Source: Actinomycetes bacterium (GTDB lineage Bacteria; Actinomycetota; Acidimicrobiia; Acidimicrobiales; RAAP-2). From it: DNA of 8,944 nt. Under the pieces are notes generated by a model, which had not been told where the DNA came from, did no database searches, and saw only the letters and a program-made list of their open reading frames with translations. A program made the translations under genes and the position numbers. Below are positions 1 to 5,832 of the stretch, piece by piece (position 1 is the first letter of the stretch; every line of letters starts with the position of its first letter). Location of the stretch: assembly GCA_021826655.1 (NCBI GenBank), contig JAKAZC010000099.1, positions 1-8,944 of the forward strand. Direction: 5' to 3'.

Positions 1-2
1 TG

Positions 3-20
3 TATACCCTTGGGGGTATA
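3..20. promoter_or_regulatory. CsoR/CstR-type operator 1 (upstream of DUF2892-PIG-L unit)
   Basis: Perfect 7-bp inverted repeat TATACCC / GGGTATA around a TTGG spacer. It is the first of three copies of ATACCC-N4-GGGTAT in the window. The right arm runs into TATAAG (17-22), a plausible -10 box, so a bound repressor would block RNA polymerase. The start codon it serves is at 55. CsoR-family repressors (copper-sensing CsoR, persulfide-sensing CstR) are known to bind G/C-tract palindromes of this kind. The persulfide assignment is inferred from the genes controlled. Any -35 box lies outside the window. Confidence 0.7.
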
Positions 21-54
21 AGACCCGGCCCACCGACGAGACGAGGAGACGGCA

Positions 55-270
55 ATGGCGATCGTGAACCTGATGCGGAGCACGGGAGGACGGGCGGCCA
101 GGGCTGCTGCCGGAGCGGTGCTCGTCGCCGTCGGCGTGGTGCTGGGCGGAGGCTGGCTGGCCTTGGCCGTGGTCGGCCTCCTGCCACTGGCTGCCGGGGT
201 CTTCGACTTCTGCCTGCTGGCGCCGCTGGCCCACCAGCCCATCCGGGTGACCCACGGCCAGGGTTCGTGA
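55..270 (+). CDS. Small DUF2892 (YgaP-like) membrane protein
   Basis: A 71-residue protein with a short polar N-terminus (GGRAAR, residues 11-16) followed by two hydrophobic stretches, roughly residues 17-33 and 35-57, separated by a Gly-Gly-Gly-Trp turn. The second stretch (GLLPLAAGVFDFCLLAPL) resembles the G-x-x-P-L-x-x-G-x-x-x-x-C pattern of DUF2892, the membrane module also found fused to rhodanese in E. coli YgaP. The start is ATG 55, with GAGGAG at 43-48 six bases upstream. The gene is first in a unit behind operator 1, with the PIG-L deacetylase following. DUF2892 proteins recur in rhodanese/CstR loci, which fits this neighbourhood. The molecular function is not established. The cysteine in the second helix might take part in sulfur chemistry, but this is speculation. 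Confidence 0.75.
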   Translation: MAIVNLMRSTGGRAARAAAGAVLVAVGVVLGGGWLALAVVGLLPLAAGVFDFCLLAPLAHQPIRVTHGQGS

Positions 271-313
271 CCGCTGGGTGGGCAGGTCCGTCCGGAGCGT
301 GAGGGGGCGCACC

Positions 314-991
314 GTGGGCGAGTCCCGTGCGAAGGCAGGCGAACTACCGGAGTCGGGGTCGGTGCTCGCTGTCTGCGCCCATCCCGACGACGAGAGCTTC
401 GGACTGGGGGCGGTGCTGGGCGCCTTCGCCGATGCCGGTGTGCGGACCTCGGTCCTGTGCCTGACCCACGGTGAGGCGTCCACGCTCGGGGCCGACGCCG
501 GCGCTCTCCACCAGGTCCGCGAGGCGGAGCTCGGCAGGGCGGCGGAGACCCTGGGCGTCGGATCGGTGCGCCTGCTCGGGTTGGCGGACGGTCGCGTCTC
601 CGAGGAACCGCTCACGGACGTGGTCGGCATCGTGCAGGACGCGATCGACGACGTGGACGCGGACCTGCTCCTGGTGTTCGACGAGGGAGGGATCACCGGT
701 CACCCCGACCACGTGCGGGCGACCGATGCCGCACTGGCCGCAGCGGTCCCCGGGAACGTGCCGGTCCTGGCGTGGACGCTGCACGCCGACGTGGCCGCGC
801 GGCTCGGTCACGAGTTCGGCGAAGCGTTCGTCGGGCGGTCCGACAGGGAGATCCACCTGTCGATCGAGGTGGATCGGTCCCGGCAGCACCGGGCGATCCG
901 CTGCCACGCCAGCCAGTCGGGCGACAACCCGGTGCTGTGGCGGCGCCTGGAGCTGCAGGGTGACCGCGAGGACCTGCGCTGGCTCGGGTGA
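314..991 (+). CDS. PIG-L (LmbE) family metal-dependent deacetylase
   Basis: A 225-residue cytosolic protein of the PIG-L family, zinc-dependent enzymes that remove N-acetyl or related groups from GlcNAc-type substrates. Mycothiol enzymes MshB and Mca and bacillithiol enzyme BshB belong to it. The metal-site motif AHPDDE is at residues 22-27 and the second HPDH motif at 130-133, supplying the expected His/Asp/His ligands. LTHGEAST (50-57) is also typical of the family. GTG 314 is chosen because GAGGGGG (301-307) lies six bases upstream. In-frame GTG 278 and GTG 299 are possible but lack a convincing ribosome site. The gene follows the DUF2892 gene by 43 bases and probably shares operator 1. 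A role in low-molecular-weight thiol metabolism, such as processing mycothiol conjugates, is inferred from this context only. The sequence does not identify the substrate. Confidence 0.85.
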   Translation: MGESRAKAGELPESGSVLAVCAHPDDESFGLGAVLGAFADAGVRTSVLCLTHGEASTLGADAGALHQVREAELGRAAETLGVGSVRLLGLADGRVSEEPLTDVVGIVQDAIDDVDADLLLVFDEGGITGHPDHVRATDAALAAAVPGNVPVLAWTLHADVAARLGHEFGEAFVGRSDREIHLSIEVDRSRQHRAIRCHASQSGDNPVLWRRLELQGDREDLRWLG

Positions 992-1030
992 CCTCCCCAC
1001 TCGTCGACGCCGGTACGGTGATCTCCAGGA

Positions 1031-1046
1031 ATACCCATGGGGGTAT
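1031..1046. promoter_or_regulatory. CsoR/CstR-type operator 2 (upstream of thioredoxin)
   Basis: ATACCCATGGGGGTAT, a perfect 6-bp inverted repeat ATACCC / GGGTAT with an ATGG spacer. It lies in the 95-base gap between the PIG-L stop and the thioredoxin start. The right arm overlaps TATAGC (1044-1049), a possible -10, giving the same operator-on-promoter layout as at operator 1. It ends 40 bases before the chosen start codon. Confidence 0.7.
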
Positions 1047-1086
1047 AGCTGTTGCACCGGTGGAGCGAGGTGCGGAGGAGCAGATG

Positions 1087-1461
1087 ATGACGACAGTGGA
1101 ACTGACCAAGGAGAATTTCGAGGATGTGGTGGCGGCGGGGGGCATCGTGTTCGTCGACTTCTGGGCGACATGGTGCGGGCCCTGTCGGGCCTTCGCCCCG
1201 GTCTACGAGGCGGCGGCGGGGCGGCACCCGACGATCGCCTTCGGGAAGGTGGACACCGAGGCCCAGCTCGAGCTGGCCGGCTCGTTCGGCATCCGTTCGA
1301 TCCCCACCTTGATGATCTTCCGGGACGGGATGCTGGTCTTCTCGCAGCCGGGCGCGCTTCCTGCCGCGGCCCTCGAGGACCTCATCACCCAGGCCGAGGG
1401 GCTCGACATGGACGAGGTGCGCCGCCGGGCGGCGGAGCAGAGGGCCGGGGCCGGGGCATGA
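1087..1461 (+). CDS. Thioredoxin
   Basis: A 124-residue single-domain thioredoxin, a cytosolic dithiol reductase. The active site WCGPC is at residues 29-33, preceded by the usual FVDFWAT strand. The cis-proline loop SIPT follows, with Pro at residue 73. No signal peptide is present. The last 20 or so residues form a charged helix (MDEVRRRAAEQRAG) beyond the usual fold. ATG 1087 is preferred because GGAGGAG (1074-1080) is then six bases away. The adjacent in-frame ATG 1084 would add one Met but leaves only three bases. The gene lies behind operator 2, so it is probably induced with the persulfide genes. A likely job is reduction of protein or small-thiol persulfides. A damaged DUF302 gene follows directly. 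Confidence 0.92.
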   Translation: MTTVELTKENFEDVVAAGGIVFVDFWATWCGPCRAFAPVYEAAAGRHPTIAFGKVDTEAQLELAGSFGIRSIPTLMIFRDGMLVFSQPGALPAAALEDLITQAEGLDMDEVRRRAAEQRAGAGA

Positions 1462-1485
1462 GCGTGCCGCAGCCCCCTGGGGAGC

Positions 1486-1890
1486 GTGTCATCCGGGGGA
1501 CACGAAGAACGCCTGCGAGACCGTGGTCGGGTTGCCACCGGCCGGGGCCGGTGCCGGGGCCGAGGTGCGTGCCGCGCTCGCCCAGGGCGGATTCGGCGTG
1601 CTGACCGAGATCGACGTCGCGGCCACGTTCCGGAGAAGCTCGGCGTCGAACGGGCCCCGCCCACGGTCCTCGGGGCGTGCAACCCCGGGTTCGCCCACCG
1701 AGCGATCCCCGTCGGCCCGGCGCTGCCGTGCAACGTCCTGCTGGAGTCCGTCGACGGTGGCACCCGGGTCTCCGTCGCCGACCCGCGGGACCTGATGACC
1801 GCCGTCGACCTGTCCGAGTCGGCGGACGAGGTCGCATCGAAGCCGGCGGCGGTGGTGGAGGCGGTGCGCACCGCGACCCCCGCGGGCTGA
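1486..1890 (+). pseudogene. DUF302 family gene, frameshifted
   Basis: The DUF302 domain is split over two frames. The N-terminal part (ETVVGLP ... GFGVLTEIDVAATF) is read in the frame of 1517-1630. The C-terminal part (EKLGVE, LGACNPGFAHRAI, LPCNVLLE, GGTRVSVADP) is read in the frame of 1633-1890, ending at TGA 1888-1890. The expected joint Thr-Phe-Arg-Glu-Lys-Leu-Gly falls at 1628-1641, where one base appears to be missing from the Arg codon (about 1631-1632). The beginning is also unclear. The N-terminal frame has no start before GTG 1523, which would cut into the first strand. GTG 1486 and ATG 1458 (overlapping the thioredoxin stop) are in other frames, so a second lesion near 1510-1517 is possible. 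DUF302 proteins are of unknown function and often sit near thioredoxin or rhodanese genes. The alternative is a base-call error in an intact gene. Confidence 0.75.
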
Positions 1891-1902
1891 TCGACGGCTG
1901 CC

Positions 1903-1928
1903 GGCTCACCGGAAGCCGCCGGTGAGCC
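1903..1928. terminator. Bidirectional hairpin between convergent genes
   Basis: A perfect 10-bp stem, GGCTCACCGG (1903-1912) and CCGGTGAGCC (1919-1928), with the 6-base loop AAGCCG. It sits between the end of the DUF302 remnant (1890) and the convergent yeiH-like gene, and contains that gene's stop codon (1906-1908). Position and symmetry suit a terminator shared by both strands. Neither side has a run of T, so it is not a canonical intrinsic terminator. Confidence 0.55.
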
Positions 1929-2958
1929 CCTGGAGGCTCAGCGATGTCGCGGCCACCGCCACCCAGAGGACACCTCCGAGGAGCAGCGGCCGTGATCCCG
2001 CCCTCCGGATCGACGCCAGGTGCGTCGAGAGCCCGATGGCGGCCAGTGCCGTCGCGACCATGAACTGGGCGAGGTCCGACAGTGGTAGGTGCCACCCCGA
2101 CGGCACGAGCCCGGCCGTGTTCGCGAGGACGGCGACCAGGAACCAGGCGATGAACGTGGGGAAGGCACGCACCAGGTGGCCACTGAGCGTGCGCCGCGGC
2201 CCGGGGGTCTCGTCGAGCCCCGTTCGGCGCGACCGCCACACGGCGAGGGACAGGGTGACCGGCAGGATCATCAACGTCCGGGTGAGCTTCACCACCACGG
2301 CGGTGCCGGTCGCCCCGTGCCCGAACACGGTGCCGGCCGCCACGACGGACGACATGTCGTTGATCGCCGTGCCCGCCCACAACCCGAACCCGTGGGGGGA
2401 CATGCCCAGCAGGTGACCCAGGCTGGGGAAGGTCAGGACGGCGGCGATGTTGTAGGTGAAGATGGTGGCGATCGCGTAGGACACGTCGGCCTCGTCGGCC
2501 GAGATGACCGCGTCGGTGGCGGCGATGGCAGACGCACCGCAGATCGCGGTCCCGACGCCGACGAGAGTCCGGAGGTCGCGCCCCACGCCGAGTAGACGGC
2601 CGAGGATGGCGGCACCGACGAGGGCGACGGCCAGCGTGCCGAGCATCACCGGGAGCGACGAGGCCCCCTCGTGGGCGACCTGCCCGAATGACAGCGCGGT
2701 GCCGAGCACCACGATCGAGCCCTGGAGCACCCGCCTGGACGCGAACTCGAGGCCGGGGCGCCAGGCGGTCGGTGGCCGGCGCACGACCGCGACCGCGACC
2801 CCCGCACCGATCGCGAAGACCGGAGCCCCCACGACCGGGAACAGGCGTCCGAGGCCGGTCGCCACCAGTGCGAGTCCGACGGCCGCCCCGGCACCGGACC
2901 CGATCCGCCTCACCCGGACATATCCGGCGCGCACGACACGTGGCTGGAGCGGACCCAT
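1906..2958 (-). CDS. yeiH: YeiH/UPF0324 family putative sulfate/sulfite exporter
   Basis: A 350-residue polytopic inner-membrane protein with about ten hydrophobic segments, the usual length for the YeiH family (PF03601, annotated as putative sulfate exporter). Family signatures, in order: VLGTALSFGQV (84-94), GTAICGASAIAA (136-147), GTAINDMSSVVAAG (196-209) and KLTRTLMILPV (224-234), then a C-terminal helix pair (295-318). ATG 2958 is chosen because the family fold begins about residue 22. The same frame stays open far upstream, but that extension is antisense to the LysR gene and is low-complexity Arg/Ser-rich. No clear ribosome site precedes it. The gene is divergent from a LysR gene, the same partnership as yeiE-yeiH in E. 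coli, where YeiE responds to sulfite stress. Sulfite export, removing the product of the nearby persulfide dioxygenase, is inferred. The transported ion is not proven for the family. Confidence 0.88.
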   Translation of the reverse strand: MGPLQPRVVRAGYVRVRRIGSGAGAAVGLALVATGLGRLFPVVGAPVFAIGAGVAVAVVRRPPTAWRPGLEFASRRVLQGSIVVLGTALSFGQVAHEGASSLPVMLGTLAVALVGAAILGRLLGVGRDLRTLVGVGTAICGASAIAATDAVISADEADVSYAIATIFTYNIAAVLTFPSLGHLLGMSPHGFGLWAGTAINDMSSVVAAGTVFGHGATGTAVVVKLTRTLMILPVTLSLAVWRSRRTGLDETPGPRRTLSGHLVRAFPTFIAWFLVAVLANTAGLVPSGWHLPLSDLAQFMVATALAAIGLSTHLASIRRAGSRPLLLGGVLWVAVAATSLSLQGLTGGFR

Positions 2959-3011
2959 TGCTGCAGCATGCGGCGGGACGGCCGGTGCGCCTAGTCCCCA
3001 GTGGGTGATCG

Positions 3012-3021
3012 CCCTATAGGG
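3012..3021. promoter_or_regulatory. Palindrome in the divergent LysR/yeiH promoter region
   Basis: CCCTATAGGG, a perfect 10-bp palindrome in the 70-base gap between the divergent genes. It offers TATAGG or TAGGGT (3017-3022) as a -10 box just 6-8 bases before the LysR ATG at 3029, implying a leaderless transcript. By symmetry it offers TATAGG on the other strand for yeiH. A second palindrome, TGCTGCAGCA (2959-2968), touches the yeiH start. Either could be bound by the LysR protein. I could not make a convincing T-N11-A box from them. Confidence 0.4.
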
Positions 3022-3028
3022 TGAGGTT

Positions 3029-3955
3029 ATGCCCCTGCCGCAGCCGTGCCCCGACCTGGTGTCGCTGGACCTCCTCCGGAGCGTGGCCGACCTGGGATCG
3101 ATCCGACGGGCCGCCGCCGCGCACCGGATCAGCCAGCCTGCGGCCAGCAACCGGCTGCGCAGCCTGGAGGCCGTGGTCGGGCTCGATCTCCTCGACCGCT
3201 CGTCGGGGCGCGCGCAACTGACGCCGAGCGGCCGGGCCGTGGTCGAGTGGGCGGCCCGGGTGGTCGAGAGCATGGAAGCACTGGTCGAAGGTGCCGCCGC
3301 CCTCCGCTCCGAGGCGACGGGGGAGCTCCTTGTGGCCGCATCGATGACCGTGGCGGAGTACCTGGTGCCCCAGTGGCTCATCCGGCTGCGTGCCTCGGAC
3401 CGGGAGCTGCGGGTCTCCCTCACGATGGGCAACTCGGACCAGGTGATCGAGCTCGTCCGGGAAGGGCGGGCCGAGGTCGGGTTCGTGGAGGGCCTGGCCG
3501 GCCTCGCCGGGCTCGGCGGCCAGGTGGTCCACGAGGACGAGTTGGTCGTCGTCGTGGATCCTTCGCACCCCTGGGCGGCCCGGAGTCGTCGCCCGGTGTC
3601 GGCGGCGGAGCTGGCCACGACACCGCTCGTACTCCGCGAGCCGGGGTCGGGAACCCGGGAGGTACTGGAGTCGGCACTTCGGGACCGGGGGCTGACCGCC
3701 CGCACCGTGATGGAATTGAGTTCCACCACGGCGATCAAGAACGCCGTGGCATCGGGGCTCGGTCCTGCAGTACTGAGTCGCCTGGCGCTGCGGGCGGAGA
3801 TCGGGGACGGACGACTCGTCGCCATCCCGGTCGAAGGCGTGGACCTGTCCCGGTCACTCCGGGCGGTCTGGCGGCGCGGACAGCCGCGCACACGGTCGGC
3901 CCGCCGTCTGCTCCGTCTGGCCACCGAGACCCGGCCGACGGCTCCCGTCAGCTGA
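3029..3955 (+). CDS. LysR-family transcriptional regulator, YeiE-like
   Basis: A 308-residue regulator of normal LysR length. The winged helix-turn-helix is at about residues 12-70, with the recognition region SIRRAAAAHRISQPAASNRL (24-43) and the following SLEAVVGLDLLDRS. The linker helix spans 70-95 and the periplasmic-binding-like effector domain 98-295. GNSDQVIELVREGRAEVGFVEG (134-155) and REPGSGTR (203-210) are typical of the YeiE/CysB-type effector pocket. The start is ATG 3029, which has a TAGGGT box six bases upstream and little room for a ribosome site, so translation may be leaderless. The gene is divergent from the yeiH-like exporter and probably controls it. By analogy to E. coli YeiE the ligand may be sulfite, which is inference. 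The unit has no ATACCC-N4-GGGTAT operator, so its control differs from its neighbours. Confidence 0.88.
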   Translation: MPLPQPCPDLVSLDLLRSVADLGSIRRAAAAHRISQPAASNRLRSLEAVVGLDLLDRSSGRAQLTPSGRAVVEWAARVVESMEALVEGAAALRSEATGELLVAASMTVAEYLVPQWLIRLRASDRELRVSLTMGNSDQVIELVREGRAEVGFVEGLAGLAGLGGQVVHEDELVVVVDPSHPWAARSRRPVSAAELATTPLVLREPGSGTREVLESALRDRGLTARTVMELSSTTAIKNAVASGLGPAVLSRLALRAEIGDGRLVAIPVEGVDLSRSLRAVWRRGQPRTRSARRLLRLATETRPTAPVS

Positions 3956-3980
3956 CCGGACCGGAGCCGCTGGTGGTACT

Positions 3981-3996
3981 ATACCCCATAGGGTAT
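3981..3996. promoter_or_regulatory. CsoR/CstR-type operator 3 (upstream of rhodanese-dioxygenase fusion)
   Basis: ATACCCCATAGGGTAT, a perfect inverted repeat ATACCC / GGGTAT with a CATA spacer, in the 91-base gap between the LysR stop and the fusion gene. TATCAT (3994-3999) overlaps the right arm and is a good -10 match. The arms are identical to those of operators 1 and 2, while the spacers differ (TTGG, ATGG, CATA). That argues for a conserved protein site rather than recent duplication. Confidence 0.75.
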
Positions 3997-4046
3997 CATC
4001 GCGGTGCGACCGACCTGCCCCCGGCGGTCGGGAAGGAGGAGCGGGC

Positions 4047-5138
4047 ATGTACAGGGATCTCGAGACGTCCGAGCTGGCGGCACGGCTGGGCGCGGCGGGT
4101 GCGCCGTACGTCGTGGACGTGCGGGAGCCCGACGAGTTCGTGGCGTGGGCGATCCCCACGGCGGTGAACATCCCGGTCGGCGAGCTCGTCGCCAGACTCG
4201 CCGAGGTGCCCTCCGACCGCGAAGTCGTCACCGTGTGCGCGTCCGGCAGCCGCTCGGCCGTGGCAGCCGAGACGCTGAGCCGGGCCGGCCGGCGCGTGGC
4301 CAACCTGGCCGGCGGGATGCTGGCGTGGTCCGGCACCTACGACTCGGTCACGCTCGAATTCGACGGGCTCCGGATCCTCCAGGTGCGACGACGCGGCAAA
4401 GGCTGCCTGTCCTACCTGGTGGGGGCGGGGGACCGGGCGTTCGTCGTCGACCCGTCAGTCGACCTGGAGGTGTACCTGCGACTGGCGGACGAGCACGGAT
4501 GGACGATCGAGCGGGTGTTCGACACCCACCTCCACGCCGACCACCTGAGCGGGGCGCGCGCACTTGCCGCGGCGGTCGGGGCGACGCTGCACCTCAACCC
4601 GGCGGACACTTTCGAGTTCCCCTACGAGCCGGTGGGTGACGGCGACCGGTTCGGACTCCCCGGGGGCTCGGGCCTGACGGTCGCCGCGCTGCGGACGCCG
4701 GGGCATACCCGGGGGTCTACCGTCTACCTGGTGGACGGACGGGCCGCGCTCACCGGGGACACGCTGTTCGTCGACGGTGTCGGCCGACCCGATCTCGCCG
4801 ACCAGGCGGAGGCGTTCGCCGCGGACCTCTACACCTCCCTCCACGGCACGCTCATGGGCCTGCCCGACGACCTGTTGGTGCTGCCCGGCCACTACGGCGA
4901 GGACGTGGTCGTCCGTGCCGACCGGGAGGTGGGGGCGACCCTGGGCGGGCTGCGCAGCGAGCTGGCGGCGCTGTCGTTCGGGCGGGACGTGTTCGTGTCG
5001 TGGGCGGTGGCCCGCTCGGTCGACCGCCCGCCGAACTACACGCGGATCATCGAGGCGAACATGGGTCGTGGCTCCGACCCGCCGGCCGTCCTCCGACAGT
5101 TCGAGGTCGGGCCCAACCGGTGCGCCGTGTCGTCCTGA
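4047..5138 (+). CDS. Rhodanese-persulfide dioxygenase fusion (ETHE1/CstB-like)
   Basis: A 363-residue cytosolic two-domain protein. Residues 1-98 are a rhodanese sulfurtransferase: VDVREPDE (23-30), then the catalytic loop VCASGSRS (63-70) with Cys64. Residues 103-363 are a metallo-beta-lactamase-fold domain of the ETHE1/persulfide dioxygenase type: THLHADH (160-166), PGHTRGS (218-224), GDTLFVDGVGRPDL (237-250) and LPGHYGED (279-286). By analogy to ETHE1 the mononuclear iron ligands would be His161, His220 and Asp238. The family oxidises small-thiol persulfides to sulfite with O2, and the rhodanese would load or pass on sulfane sulfur. The domain order is the reverse of CstB and of described dioxygenase-rhodanese fusions, in which the dioxygenase comes first. 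The start is ATG 4047, five bases after AAGGAGGAG (4033-4041). Operator 3 lies directly upstream. A glyoxalase II-like role is the main alternative for the second domain. Confidence 0.88.
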   Translation: MYRDLETSELAARLGAAGAPYVVDVREPDEFVAWAIPTAVNIPVGELVARLAEVPSDREVVTVCASGSRSAVAAETLSRAGRRVANLAGGMLAWSGTYDSVTLEFDGLRILQVRRRGKGCLSYLVGAGDRAFVVDPSVDLEVYLRLADEHGWTIERVFDTHLHADHLSGARALAAAVGATLHLNPADTFEFPYEPVGDGDRFGLPGGSGLTVAALRTPGHTRGSTVYLVDGRAALTGDTLFVDGVGRPDLADQAEAFAADLYTSLHGTLMGLPDDLLVLPGHYGEDVVVRADREVGATLGGLRSELAALSFGRDVFVSWAVARSVDRPPNYTRIIEANMGRGSDPPAVLRQFEVGPNRCAVSS

Positions 5139-5147
5139 GCGCCACAC

Positions 5148-5189
5148 CCACCGACGGCGTGGGACGGACGGGTCGCAGGCGGTCGGTGG
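5148..5189 (+). terminator. Possible weak terminator hairpin after the fusion gene
   Basis: An 8-bp inverted repeat, CCACCGAC (5148-5155) and GTCGGTGG (5182-5189), separated by 26 bases. It lies in the 88-base gap between the fusion gene stop and the stop of the convergent NTF2-like gene. The long loop and lack of a T run make this weak. Position is the main support. Confidence 0.25.
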
Positions 5190-5226
5190 TGCGGACGACC
5201 GGAACGTGACGGTCGGCGTCGTTCGC

Positions 5227-5742
5227 TCAGCCCGTGGTCTCCCCGGCGTCGGCGGTGAGCTGGCGGAGGATCGACCCTTGGTCGAAGTAGACGCGCTCAC
5301 CCACGATCCGGTCGCCGTCGGGAGGGAACGCGAACAGCGCGCACATGCGGCAGCGGAACGACCGTCCGGTCGGGGCCAGGGTGCCGAGTGGGCCGAGGTG
5401 CGTCCCCAGCAGGGCGAACTCGGCGCCGACGGTGTCCTCCCCGTAGGTCAGGACGACATCGTCGTTCCGCTGGTCAGGAAACGCCACCCGGGACGAGCGG
5501 TAGTACCCGGCGACCTCCTCGGGACCGTCGTAGACCTGGCCGGTGGCGACCAGCTCGTACCGGGGGTGGTCGAACGTGGTCAGCGCGGCGGCGAAGTCGA
5601 GCTCGTTCTCCGACTCCATGTGCCGTCGGACCACCTCCAGCCGGCGCCGGCGGAGCTCGTCGTCTGCTGTCGTACGCGTGGTGTTCCCCTCCCGGGTCCG
5701 GGTCGTCCGGCCAACCGAGGCCCGGACGCTGCGACCCGCCAT
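5227..5742 (-). CDS. SnoaL/ester-cyclase-like NTF2-fold protein
   Basis: Up to 171 residues. The conserved part begins about residue 27 (DDELRRRRLEVVRRHMESEN) and continues through DHPRYELVATGQVYDG (58-73), GYYRSSRVAFPDQ (79-91), a middle beta-sheet region (EFALLGTHLGPLGTLAPTG, 108-126) and GERVYFDQGSILRQL (148-162). These are typical of ester cyclase/SnoaL-like proteins with a single cone-shaped NTF2 domain. Such proteins act in polyketide cyclisation or as isomerases or hydratases, and many have no known substrate. The start is uncertain. ATG 5742 is the only standard start upstream of the conserved helix and has no ribosome site. GTG 5634 and ATG 5619 would remove part of the first helix. 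GGGAGGGG on this strand stands six bases before an in-frame ACG (Thr residue 22), so a non-standard or mutated start there is possible. The gene is divergent from the SDR gene. Confidence 0.7.
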   Translation of the reverse strand: MAGRSVRASVGRTTRTREGNTTRTTADDELRRRRLEVVRRHMESENELDFAAALTTFDHPRYELVATGQVYDGPEEVAGYYRSSRVAFPDQRNDDVVLTYGEDTVGAEFALLGTHLGPLGTLAPTGRSFRCRMCALFAFPPDGDRIVGERVYFDQGSILRQLTADAGETTG

Positions 5743-5832
5743 CGGGCGTCCGGCCCGGCGTGCGGACGGTACCGACCACGGGAACGGCGTAGGTTCACCG
5801 GGGCCCATCGGAGTGCGGAAGAGGGGGAGATC

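Noticed and set aside
344..1171. Long minus-strand open frame opposite the PIG-L gene
   Set aside because: It is rich in Arg, Pro and His, has no recognisable motif, and mirrors the codon bias of the plus-strand gene. It is a GC-rich shadow.
471..1604. Plus-strand open frame spanning PIG-L, the intergenic gap and thioredoxin
   Set aside because: It is Arg-rich with no motif, and it passes through two well-supported genes in another frame.
2959..3924. Upstream continuation of the yeiH-like frame across the LysR gene on the minus strand
   Set aside because: The translated stretch is low-complexity Arg/Ser/Thr-rich and antisense to a gene with clear LysR motifs. YeiH family homology starts after ATG 2958.
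4705..4720. A fourth ATACCC followed by GGGGGTCTAC inside the rhodanese-dioxygenase gene
   Set aside because: The right arm does not match, and the bases encode the conserved GHTRGST segment, so this is coding sequence and not an operator.
4777..5832. Upstream continuation of the SDR frame
   Set aside because: It overlaps the dioxygenase C-terminus and the NTF2-like gene in non-coding frames. The SDR fold and its ribosome site start at 5833.
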